Made by a program: the position numbers and the translations under genes | Part shown: positions 42,111-49,295 of the stretch, one piece after another | Numbering within the stretch: position 1 is the stretch's first letter | How the letters are laid out: each line of letters starts with the position of its first letter | Assembly (NCBI GenBank): GCA_022823865.1 | Contig: JAJEHF010000011.1 | Coordinates: forward strand, 25,645 to 89,644 | Direction: 5' to 3' | Source of the DNA: Bryobacterales bacterium | GTDB taxonomy: Bacteria; Acidobacteriota; Terriglobia; Bryobacterales; UBA6623 | Length of the DNA stretch: 64,000 bases | Notes under the pieces: generated by a model | Databases searched by the model: none | What the model was told of the DNA's origin: nothing | Seen by the model: the letters and a program-made list of their open reading frames with translations, nothing else

Positions 42111-42799
42111 GCGACCTCTCCGGGGATGGACGCCGCTTCAATGTACTCTCGATACGCGTTTTCGGTGTGCTCGCGAATCGCCTCTTTGATTGCTTCTTGC
42201 TTTCCGCGCCGAAGGGCTTCGACAATCGGCTCGTGCGGGCTTGTCACTTGAGTCAATGCTTCGCCGGACTGGCTGTGCCGCATGCTGATGTAGTGAAACA
42301 GGGGTGCCGCGACGTGGTCCAAGGTGCGGTAGAGCGTCGCATTGTCCGCCTTCTTCCAGATCGCGCGGTGAAACTCAAGGTCCACTTGTTCCATCCGGCG
42401 ATGGGCGTTCTCCGACGCTAGCTCGGAGATCTCGCGGACTTGCTGGTGAAGGGCGGCGAGGTCTTTCGAGCGCAGCCTGCGGGCCGCTTCGACCGCTGCG
42501 TACTGCTCGAGTTGAATCCGGACATTGCAGCGCTCGCGGACCTCCTGCGCCGACAGGTCTAGGACGTAAGTGCCCTTGTTCGCGATCCGGGTCACAAGAC
42601 CGGCGTGCTCGAGTTGCAGCAGGCCCTCGCGGACCGTTGCTTGGCTGACGCGCAGCTCGCGAGCCAGATGCATCTCGCGCAACGGCGCTCCGGGCCTGAG
42701 TAGGCCTGAGAACATTGCCGACTGTACGGCCTCGAAGACAAGACCGGGTGCCGAGGAAACCTCGATCGGCTGAAACAATACTGCGGGAGCCGGGGCCAT
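42107..42799 (-). CDS. FCD-domain GntR-family transcriptional regulator
   Basis: 230 residues. N-terminal winged helix (about 20-85): LVFEAVQSAMFSGLLRPGAPLREMHLARELRVSQATVREGLLQLEHAGLVTRIANKGTYV, quoted here only as its outline with the R-V-S-x-x-x-V-R-E recognition helix. The C-terminal FCD domain (about 95-220) has the expected metal-binding pattern: D in VDLEFHRAIWK, then H in SMRHSQ and H in PHEPIVEAL and EHTENA. Such regulators respond to sugar acids or carboxylates and often repress sialic-acid or uronate genes (NanR, ExuR, UxuR). Start: ATG 42799 or GTG 42805. It is the first gene of a three-gene operon and faces overlapping palindromes in the divergent promoter. Confidence 0.9.
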   Translation of the reverse strand: MAPAPAVLFQPIEVSSAPGLVFEAVQSAMFSGLLRPGAPLREMHLARELRVSQATVREGLLQLEHAGLVTRIANKGTYVLDLSAQEVRERCNVRIQLEQYAAVEAARRLRSKDLAALHQQVREISELASENAHRRMEQVDLEFHRAIWKKADNATLYRTLDHVAAPLFHYISMRHSQSGEALTQVTSPHEPIVEALRRGKQEAIKEAIREHTENAYREYIEAASIPGEVA

Positions 42800-42807
42800 C
42801 GCCACGA

Positions 42808-42837
42808 GATAACTCGGTTATCGATAACTGGTATCAT
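42808..42837. promoter_or_regulatory. Overlapping palindromes and -10 box in the GntR/sulfatase divergent promoter
   Basis: GATAAC-TCG-GTTATC (42808-42822) and GTTATC-GATAAC (42817-42828) share the middle arm, giving three half-sites. TATCAT at 42832-42837 is a good -10 (5 of 6 to TATAAT), and a TGGTATCA octamer (42829-42836) resembles FCD operators. The layout suggests autorepression by the adjacent GntR protein with simultaneous control of the sulfatase-lyase operon. Confidence 0.6.
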
Positions 42838-42850
42838 GGCCGACGACCAG

Positions 42851-44368
42851 ATGTTTGTCAACGATCGATCCAGCCGCGGATGTGCCGCGCTGCCGACCGT
42901 ATTGGCCGCTGCGCTGGTCTTCGCCGTCTTTGGCTGTGCTCCCGCGCCTCAAGCGAAACCGAACATCGTCGTGATCTTTGCCGACGACCTCGGCTATGGG
43001 GACCTTTCAAGCTACGGCGCGACCAAGATTGAGACCCCTCATTCTGATCGCCTGGCCCGCGAAGGAATGCGCTTCACCGACGCGCACTCTCCATCAGCCG
43101 TTTGCTCTCCTTCGCGCTACGCCTTGCTGACCGGGCGCTACGCCTGGCGAACGTGGATGAAGAACTGGGTGCTGGACGAGCACATGCCGCTGCTGATCGA
43201 CGAAGATCGCCTGACGTTGCCCCAGATGCTCAAAGAGCTCGGTTACGTGACCGGCGCGGTCGGCAAGTGGCACCTCGGCTGGGGCGACCAGGTTCCGCCG
43301 GACTACAACGACGATTCGAAGCGCGGTCCGCTCGACGTCGGCTTCGACCGATTCTTCGGAGTGTCGTACAGCCACAACAGTTCGCTGATGCTACAGAACT
43401 TTGTGCGGGACCGGCGGATCGTGGGCCTGGAGCCCGGCGAAGATATCAGGGATCCCGAGGTGCAGGGGCGGCTCGCGCGCCGGCTGGAAGATACGGCGAT
43501 CGAGCTCAGCGCCGAGGCGGTCAAGTTCGTTCGCGACCATCGCGACGAGCCGTTCTTCCTCTACTACCCGACCACCAACGTCCATTGGCCGCGGACGCCT
43601 AACGAGCGGTTCCAAGGCAAGAGCCAAGCCGGCGTCTACGGTGATTTCGTGGCCGAGTTCGATTGGGCCGTCGGCGAAGTCCTCCGAACTTTGGATGAAC
43701 TCAACCTCGCCGACAACACGCTCGTCATCCTGAGCAGCGACAACGGCGGCCGGCCGACCTCGGGCATGAACGGCCACAAGCTCAACGGCGACCTGCGCGG
43801 CATCAAGCGCCAGATCTGGGAGGGTGGCCACCGAGTCCCGCTGCTCGTCCGCTGGCCGGGCGAAGTCGAGGCCGGCTCCGCGAGCGACGAGACGGTGTGC
43901 CTGACTGACCTGATGGCAACGCTAGCCGCCTACTTCGGCTACGACTTACGGAACGACGCGGCCGAAGACAGCGTCAATCTCCTGCCCGTGTTGCGAGGCG
44001 AGGACTACGCGCGGCCGGTTCGCGAAGCGACGGTCCATCACTCCGTCAGCGGCATGTTCGCAATCCGGCAAGGCGACTGGAAGCTGATCGAGGGCGACAC
44101 GGACGGGGACTTCCGCCAGGGCCACAATGGCAAGGAGAAAGCCATGCACCTGCCGGTCAAGGATGCGACAACAGGCAAGTTCCAGCCGTTCGTCTTCGAC
44201 ATTCTCGACTTCGATCAGGAGAACCCCGTCTACCGTCTCTACAACCTGCGGGAGGACCCCGCGGAATCCACCGATCTGGCCGCCCAACGTCCCGAAAGGG
44301 TGCGGGCGCTGGCCGCACTGCTGGAGAACTACCGCGACCTCGGGCGAAGCGTGCCCGCAAGAAACTAG
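42851..44368 (+). CDS. Sulfatase, probable lipoprotein (Cys-type)
   Basis: 505 residues from ATG 42851 (510 from ATG 42836). N-terminal hydrophobic segment ending VFGC, a lipobox. Metal Asp pair in VVIFADDLGYGDLSSYG, signature C-S-P-S-R (Cys near 85 from the shorter start), YALLTGRYAWRTWM, AVGKWHLGWGDQ, YYPTTNVHWPRTP and SSDNGGRPTSGMNG. Closest in style to arylsulfatase A / N-acetylgalactosamine-6-sulfatase. ATG 42836 overlaps the TATCAT -10 box, so 42851 is the likelier start. Co-transcribed with the DapA/NanA-like lyase, 10 nt downstream. Confidence 0.92.
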   Translation: MFVNDRSSRGCAALPTVLAAALVFAVFGCAPAPQAKPNIVVIFADDLGYGDLSSYGATKIETPHSDRLAREGMRFTDAHSPSAVCSPSRYALLTGRYAWRTWMKNWVLDEHMPLLIDEDRLTLPQMLKELGYVTGAVGKWHLGWGDQVPPDYNDDSKRGPLDVGFDRFFGVSYSHNSSLMLQNFVRDRRIVGLEPGEDIRDPEVQGRLARRLEDTAIELSAEAVKFVRDHRDEPFFLYYPTTNVHWPRTPNERFQGKSQAGVYGDFVAEFDWAVGEVLRTLDELNLADNTLVILSSDNGGRPTSGMNGHKLNGDLRGIKRQIWEGGHRVPLLVRWPGEVEAGSASDETVCLTDLMATLAAYFGYDLRNDAAEDSVNLLPVLRGEDYARPVREATVHHSVSGMFAIRQGDWKLIEGDTDGDFRQGHNGKEKAMHLPVKDATTGKFQPFVFDILDFDQENPVYRLYNLREDPAESTDLAAQRPERVRALAALLENYRDLGRSVPARN

Positions 44369-44378
44369 GAGGACACGA

Positions 44379-45275
44379 ATGTCCAAGATTCATGGAATCA
44401 TTCCGCCGATGGTGACACCGTTCGACGAGAGCGGCGATGTCGACGAGGCCGCTCATCGCGCCGAGGTGCGCTTCCTGGTTGGGGATATCGGTGTGCCCGG
44501 CGTTGCGGTGTGCGGCTCCACCGGCGAAGGACAAGCAGTCACGACCGATGAGACGCGGCGTATCACCGGAGGGACGGTTGAGGAGGCTTCCGGCCGAGCG
44601 ACGGTGATCACCGGGATCATCACCGACAGCACCCGCATGGCCGTCGAGCGCGCCAAGTCTGTCGCGGATCTCGGCGTTGCGGCGCTTCAGGTGACGCCGG
44701 TGCATTACTTGTTCCGCCCGGATGACGACTCGTCGGTCCGGCATTTCGACACGATCGCGCAGGCGACCGGGCTGCCTGTGATCATCTACAACGTCGTGCC
44801 CTGGTCGTACCTTTCCCCCGATGCGCTGGTTCGCATCCTACGCGAAGCGGACGGGGTGATCGGCGTCAAGCAGAGCGCGGAGGACATGAAGTCGTTGGCG
44901 GACCTGCTCGTGCGCGTCGACCAGATGGAAGCCTCGAAGGACGTCAGGATCCTGAGCGCCCTCGATGCCCTGCTGTACCCCTCGTTCCAGCTGGGCGCGC
45001 ACGGAGCGATCGCCGCGATCTTGACTGCCGTGCCGCAGGCGTGCGTGGACCTGTGGAACGCCGTCGAACGGGGCGACCATGCCAAGGCGCTGGACCTGCA
45101 CAAACGCCTGCTGCCGCTGTGGGACGCGATGTGGGGACCGAACCTTCCGGCGAGCGTCAAGACGGCGATGCGCATCCAGGGCCGCGACGGCGGAGTCCCG
45201 CGGGCGCCGATGCAAGGGAACTCCCAGGAGGTCACCCAACGGATCGAACGCGCGCTAGCGAGCCTTCGGGCGTAG
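44379..45275 (+). CDS. DapA/NanA-superfamily class I aldolase (dihydrodipicolinate synthase or N-acetylneuraminate lyase type)
   Basis: 298 residues, the usual family length, with an excellent AGGAGGA ribosome-binding site. Schiff-base Lys164 (GVIGVKQSAED), catalytic Tyr137 in VIIYNVVPW, GSTGEG at 46-51 with the phosphate/carboxylate Thr. The family includes dihydrodipicolinate synthase, N-acetylneuraminate lyase and keto-deoxy-sugar aldolases. The residues after Lys (QSAED) and the missing KFTS motif do not match N-acetylneuraminate lyase clearly. The linkage to a sulfatase, a GntR/FCD regulator, a sialidase-like protein and an SSS symporter favours a catabolic keto-acid aldolase over lysine biosynthesis. 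Confidence 0.9.
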   Translation: MSKIHGIIPPMVTPFDESGDVDEAAHRAEVRFLVGDIGVPGVAVCGSTGEGQAVTTDETRRITGGTVEEASGRATVITGIITDSTRMAVERAKSVADLGVAALQVTPVHYLFRPDDDSSVRHFDTIAQATGLPVIIYNVVPWSYLSPDALVRILREADGVIGVKQSAEDMKSLADLLVRVDQMEASKDVRILSALDALLYPSFQLGAHGAIAAILTAVPQACVDLWNAVERGDHAKALDLHKRLLPLWDAMWGPNLPASVKTAMRIQGRDGGVPRAPMQGNSQEVTQRIERALASLRA

Positions 45276-45308
45276 CGCAGCGATCGGCAAGACCCGGCCC
45301 TGCGCACT

Positions 45309-46766
45309 TCAGCGGGCCAGCGCCTGAAGCTCTTCCACCGCCGATTTGACGACCCGGTCCCTGCGGATCTCCACCTCGTCCCCGGCGGCGACGCCCAGCG
45401 TGAGATTCAGGGCCTCCTGCTTGAGGCCGGCGCGGATGAAGTCCAGCGTCGCTGACCACTCTGCCAGCGAGGGACGGATGCGGCGCTGCGAGAGGTAGAA
45501 CTGGAATTCGTCCAGCAAGGCGTTGTCCGGCTCGAACGATTCGTCAATCTGGCTGCGGCCGGCGATGTGGTCGCGGGCGAATTCCAGAAACGAGTTGCTC
45601 CCCAGCAGGACCTGCTCCAGCTGCGACAGGGGCCGGGGTGGAATCGCGGCGTCGGGGACGATGCCGCCGGGGTCCTCGGCCGGCTCGGCGGCTGCCCCGC
45701 AGGGCGACAGCTGGAACTCGCCGCAGCGGCCCAGCCAGCGTTGGATCGTGCGCTCGGAGGGAGTCTGGTAAAACGCGGTCGTCAGTGCCAGGGCCGTGCC
45801 TCCGCTGAGTTCGAAGACGCTCTGGACCAAGCCCTTCCCGAAGCTCCGCTGGCCCAGGACCCGCGCCCGCCCGTGGTCTTGCAGCGCACCGGCCACGAGT
45901 TCGGCCGCGCTGGCCGTGCGGCCGTCGATCAGGATCCGCACCGGGAACCGATACGGGCGCAAGCCCGCGGGAACCAGCAACTCTTCCTTGGGGCCGTCCC
46001 GCCCGCTCACCCAGAGGATGCGCTGTCCGGGCGAGAGGAAGAACGCGGCCACCTGCACCGCGACTTCCACGATGCCGCCCGGGTTTCCGCGCAGGTCCAG
46101 CACGAGCCCCTGCAGATCCTCTCCGCCCAGAGCGCTGATGGCCTGATTGAGCTCGAGCGCTGTTTCGGCCTCGAAGTTGAGCACCTTGGCGTAGGCGACG
46201 CCCGGCCGGAGCAGGAAGCTGCGCGAAACGCTGGGGTCGGCCATTTCGGCCGGGACCAGCGTCATGTCCAGCAGGTTTGGGAAGTTGGGCCTGCGCACCA
46301 GCAGCTGCGCCCTGCCTTGCCGGGCGCTGCCCAAGACCGCAACCAGCTGCTGGATCGGCAATTGCCCCAGCGGCTGCCCGTTGAGGACGACGATCTCGTC
46401 CCCGGGCGCGATTCCTGCCCGTGCCGACGGACTGTCCGGGAGCGTCTGGAGCACGATGACCCGGCCAGGCAGCAAGTTGACCACGCTTCCGAAGCCCTTC
46501 TCGGTCGAGCGCTGCATTTCGCGCAGGCTCTCGAACTGCGACGGGTTGAGGAACGACGAGTGCGGATCGAGCGTCCACAGCATGGCCGGCAGGGCGCCAC
46601 CGTAGATTGCCTCTGCCGGATCGAAGCTGTGCGCCAAGCGCTGGTCGAGCAGGCCGAAGACTTCCAGGAAGCGTTTCGATTCCAACTCAAGGGCTGCCGC
46701 CGGGTCGGGCCCGGAAGCCGCTTGGCCGTATGCAGCGGAGGCCGCCAGCAGCAGCCCGATCCCCAT
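45309..46766 (-). CDS. S41-family C-terminal processing peptidase (CtpA/Tsp type)
   Basis: 485 residues: signal peptide (MGIGLLLAASAAYGQA), a helical N-domain, a PDZ domain (about 85-170: GFGSVVNLLPGRVIVLQTLPDSPSARAGIAPGDEIVVLNGQPL in part) and the S41 catalytic domain with LVLDLRGNPGG, DGRTASAAELVAGALQDHGRA (catalytic Ser) and LGQRSFGKGLVQ (catalytic Lys). It cleaves C-terminal tails of periplasmic proteins. The start at ATG 46766 fits a TATAAT -10 box about 24 nt upstream of it; the in-frame ATG at 46823 would lie before the predicted transcription start. Convergent with the lyase gene, divergent from rpoD. Confidence 0.9.
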   Translation of the reverse strand: MGIGLLLAASAAYGQAASGPDPAAALELESKRFLEVFGLLDQRLAHSFDPAEAIYGGALPAMLWTLDPHSSFLNPSQFESLREMQRSTEKGFGSVVNLLPGRVIVLQTLPDSPSARAGIAPGDEIVVLNGQPLGQLPIQQLVAVLGSARQGRAQLLVRRPNFPNLLDMTLVPAEMADPSVSRSFLLRPGVAYAKVLNFEAETALELNQAISALGGEDLQGLVLDLRGNPGGIVEVAVQVAAFFLSPGQRILWVSGRDGPKEELLVPAGLRPYRFPVRILIDGRTASAAELVAGALQDHGRARVLGQRSFGKGLVQSVFELSGGTALALTTAFYQTPSERTIQRWLGRCGEFQLSPCGAAAEPAEDPGGIVPDAAIPPRPLSQLEQVLLGSNSFLEFARDHIAGRSQIDESFEPDNALLDEFQFYLSQRRIRPSLAEWSATLDFIRAGLKQEALNLTLGVAAGDEVEIRRDRVVKSAVEELQALAR

Positions 46767-46796
46767 CTTGGCGGGCCGCGATCGCACGTCAAGCAA

Positions 46797-46802
46797 ATTA
46801 TA
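46797..46802 (-). promoter_or_regulatory. -10 box (TATAAT) of the S41 peptidase gene
   Basis: On the minus strand TATAAT is perfect; TTGAGG lies 15 nt upstream as a weak -35. It predicts transcription start near 46790 and so an ATG at 46766. Confidence 0.5.
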
Positions 46803-46803
46803 T

Positions 46804-46832
46804 TTGACACGCGCCCGCCTCAATTGTTAAAT
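46804..46832 (+). promoter_or_regulatory. Sigma-70-type promoter of rpoD
   Basis: TTGACA (46804-46809), 17-nt spacer, TTAAAT (46827-46832): the best promoter match in the window. It precedes the sigma-factor gene by about 80 nt. A second, weaker candidate (TTGTTA, 18 nt, TAAGAT ending 46853) lies just downstream. Confidence 0.65.
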
Positions 46833-46910
46833 AGTGTCAAGTCGTTGTAAGATGGGGGGCAACCAAATCGAGCCCCGCTGCGTCCAAGCTAACAGAAGGA
46901 GGTAAACACG

Positions 46911-48353
46911 ATGCTACGCAGAAGGCTGCGCGACCGAGCGGCGCGCGCACAGGCCGATGCGCGCGCCGCCCAGAGCAGCGAGCTGGACGACGGCGTGATC
47001 GAGCAGAACGTGCCCGCCGGCGGCAACGAGCGGGAAGAGGCTTCTGCGCCTGAGGACAACGTCCGCCTGTACCTGTCCGAGATTGGCATGGTGCCGCTGC
47101 TGGACAGCGAGGGCGAAGTGCGCCTCGCCAAGAAGCTGGAGTCCGCTGAGGCCCGCATGCGGGCGGTGCTCTCGCAGAGTTCGTGGCTGTGGCGCGAGCT
47201 GCGCGAGTTGCAGCCGCGCCTGCGCCAGAACCCCCAGTTGGGCAGGCAGTTGATTGCCGGCGCCGGCGGGGCGGACGCCGACACCGTGGAGACCGGCGTG
47301 CGCGGCCTCAAGCAGCGCTTGGGCCGGATCATGCGCATGCTGCAGAATCTGGCGGAGACCAGGGCCGCCTGGGACGAGGCCGGAGCGCTGAACATCGCGG
47401 AGAACCGCGTGCTGCGCTGGGCGTATTACAGGGAGCTGGTAGCCCTCTCGCGCGCGATCCGCAGGCTGCCTCTGGACCCGGACGTGTGGCGGCGGTACGC
47501 GACCCTCTTCGCGCGGGAGGTCGAGCGGCTGGATGGCCATAGGACGATTGGAGAGGAGTGGCTGCCGGTAGGGGCCGCAGAAGGTCGGCGCCAATTGGCT
47601 CGGCTGCAGCGGGCCCAAGGCCAGGTCGAGGCAACCAAGAACGCCTTGATCGAGGCCAACTTGCGCCTGGTGGTGTCGGTGGCCAAGAAGTTCGTAAACC
47701 GGGGCCTGCACCTGCTGGACCTGATCCAAGAGGGCAACATCGGCTTGGCCCGGGCGGTCGAGAAGTTCGACTACCGGCGCGGCTTCAAGTTCTCGACCTA
47801 CGCCACTTGGTGGATCCGGCAGGCCGTCATGCGGGCGCTGTCGGACCAGTCGCGCACGGTCCGCGTGCCGGTGCACATGAACGAGCAGCTCAACAAGTTC
47901 AACCGGGCGCTGCACCTGCTCGAGCGAGAGCATGGGCGGATCCCTTCGAACGAGGAGGTTGCCGAGTATCTCGACGTGGACGTCGACAAGGTGGAGATGC
48001 TGCGGCTGATCGGCCTCTCGCCGGTCTCGCTGGAGACCCGTGTTGGCCCTGACGGGGACTCGACCCTGGCAGAGATGCTCGAGGACAAGCACGCGGCTTC
48101 GCCCATGCAGGAGCTGGTTGACGGCGACCTTGTGGGCGAGACGGCCGGAGTCTTGGAGTCGCTGCCGGAGATGGAGCGCAAGGTGCTGCAGCTGCGTTTC
48201 GGCATCGGCCACGAGCGCCAGCACACGCTGCAGGAGATCGGCGAGAAGTTCGGCCTCACGCGGGAGCGCATCCGGCAGCTGGAGCTCAAGGCTCTGGCGG
48301 ACCTGCGCCAGCCCGAGCAGGCGGCGACGCTGCGCTACCTGCTGCCGATCTGA
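46911..48353 (+). CDS. rpoD: Primary-type RNA polymerase sigma factor (RpoD/SigA family)
   Basis: 480 residues. Region 1.2 ([32 protein letters not shown] in part, near 45-75), a non-conserved spacer (about 100-240), region 2 ([53 protein letters not shown] in part, containing region 2.4), region 3 and region 4.2 ([28 protein letters not shown]). All key -10- and -35-recognition blocks are present, so this is a group 1 or group 2 sigma factor. The C-terminus is [14 protein letters not shown] rather than the usual LRHP-SRS ending. A perfect AAGGAGGT ribosome-binding site and the promoter above indicate strong expression. Confidence 0.92.
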   Translation: MLRRRLRDRAARAQADARAAQSSELDDGVIEQNVPAGGNEREEASAPEDNVRLYLSEIGMVPLLDSEGEVRLAKKLESAEARMRAVLSQSSWLWRELRELQPRLRQNPQLGRQLIAGAGGADADTVETGVRGLKQRLGRIMRMLQNLAETRAAWDEAGALNIAENRVLRWAYYRELVALSRAIRRLPLDPDVWRRYATLFAREVERLDGHRTIGEEWLPVGAAEGRRQLARLQRAQGQVEATKNALIEANLRLVVSVAKKFVNRGLHLLDLIQEGNIGLARAVEKFDYRRGFKFSTYATWWIRQAVMRALSDQSRTVRVPVHMNEQLNKFNRALHLLEREHGRIPSNEEVAEYLDVDVDKVEMLRLIGLSPVSLETRVGPDGDSTLAEMLEDKHAASPMQELVDGDLVGETAGVLESLPEMERKVLQLRFGIGHERQHTLQEIGEKFGLTRERIRQLELKALADLRQPEQAATLRYLLPI

Positions 48354-48370
48354 TCTGCCGCGCGGCCCTA

Positions 48371-48399
48371 GGCATGCAGCGGTCCGTCCGCTGCATGCC
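48371..48399. terminator. 12-bp perfect hairpin after rpoD
   Basis: GGCATGCAGCGG (48371-48382), loop TCCGT, CCGCTGCATGCC (48388-48399). It begins 17 nt after the rpoD stop, immediately before the DUF4159 operon. No T-run follows, so the mode of termination is unclear, but position and stem quality support a transcript end. Confidence 0.6.
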
Positions 48400-48450
48400 G
48401 ATCGGGCGTCGCGTCGCCGCGAGCCGCTCAGATGCGTCCTGCCGCTGTGG

Positions 48451-48456
48451 TACTCT
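48451..48456 (+). promoter_or_regulatory. Candidate -10 box (TACTCT) for the DUF4159 operon
   Basis: TACTCT lies 36 nt before ATG 48493, after the rpoD hairpin. It matches the window's TANNNT pattern; no good -35 is seen. Confidence 0.3.
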
Positions 48457-48492
48457 CATGGGCGCCCGCGCAACGGGCCGGAGATGTTCGCG

Positions 48493-49284
48493 ATGGGCTA
48501 TCGTCGCTTGGCGCTTTGGGTTGCGCTGCCGCTGCTGGCGGCAGCGCCGTGCCTCTGGGCGCTGCAGTTTTGGGGCCGCGGTTACGACGGGGATCCGCGC
48601 GCTTACGACTTTGACCCGGACCCGCGGGGCGAGTTCCAGTTCGTGCGCTATGCCTATGGGTCGAATGATGGGTACGGCCGGCGGCGCGGCGGCTGGCGCA
48701 CGGACTGGCCGGCCGCGGAGTACCACCTCACGAACGGCATCAGTCGGCTGACGATGATCGATACCGCCTATGGCGGCAAGTTCTTCGATCCGCTGGACGA
48801 CGAGCTCTTCGACTATCCGTGGATCTACGCGGTGGAAGTCGGGCGCTGGTACTTGGACGATCGCGAGGCCGAGCGCCTGCGGGAGTACTTGCTGCGCGGC
48901 GGCTTCTTGGTCGTGGACGACTTCCACGGCGCGGCCGAGTGGGCTGGCTTCGCTTCCAGCATGCAGCGCGTGTTCCCCGAACGGCCGATTGTCGAGATTC
49001 CCGACGATGACCCGCTCCTGCACACGCTGTACGACCTTGACCAGCGGACGCAGATTCCTGGCATCCAGTACCTGTGGTCGGGCACTCCGTACGAGAAAGG
49101 TGGTTACACTCCGCACTGGCGGGGCGTCTATGACGATGACGGGCGACTGATGGTGGCGATCAACTTCAACATGGACATGGGCGACGCTTGGGAGCACGCT
49201 GACCTTCCCGAGTATCCGGAGAACATGACCGCGCTTGCCTATCGGTTCGCTGTCAACTACGTCATCTACGCAATGACGCATTAG
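48493..49284 (+). CDS. DUF4159 protein, first gene of the VWA/MoxR operon
   Basis: 263 residues with an N-terminal membrane/signal segment (about 4-22), then a DUF4159 domain: FQFVRYAYGSN, PAAEYHLTNGISRLTMID, FDYPWIYAVEVGRWYLDD, LREYLLRGGFLVVDDFHGAAEW (in part) with the conserved G-G-F-L-x-x-D-D-F block, and a C-terminal VYDDDGRLMVAINFNMDMGDAWE (in part). The fold resembles a glutamine-amidotransferase-like domain; catalysis is not shown. ATG 48493 is preferred because GGAG lies 9 nt upstream; ATG 48484 sits directly against it. In many bacteria this family accompanies MoxR/VWA clusters. Confidence 0.85.
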   Translation: MGYRRLALWVALPLLAAAPCLWALQFWGRGYDGDPRAYDFDPDPRGEFQFVRYAYGSNDGYGRRRGGWRTDWPAAEYHLTNGISRLTMIDTAYGGKFFDPLDDELFDYPWIYAVEVGRWYLDDREAERLREYLLRGGFLVVDDFHGAAEWAGFASSMQRVFPERPIVEIPDDDPLLHTLYDLDQRTQIPGIQYLWSGTPYEKGGYTPHWRGVYDDDGRLMVAINFNMDMGDAWEHADLPEYPENMTALAYRFAVNYVIYAMTH

Positions 49285-49295
49285 AGTGGCGGCCG

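Noticed and set aside
42836..42850. ATG 42836 as the sulfatase start
   Set aside because: It overlaps the best -10 box (TATCAT 42832-42837); ATG 42851 would give a short leader and retains the full lipoprotein signal. Not excluded.
45567..46850. 427-codon plus-strand frame opposite the S41 peptidase
   Set aside because: Shadow of a peptidase with complete PDZ and Ser/Lys motifs; no independent evidence.
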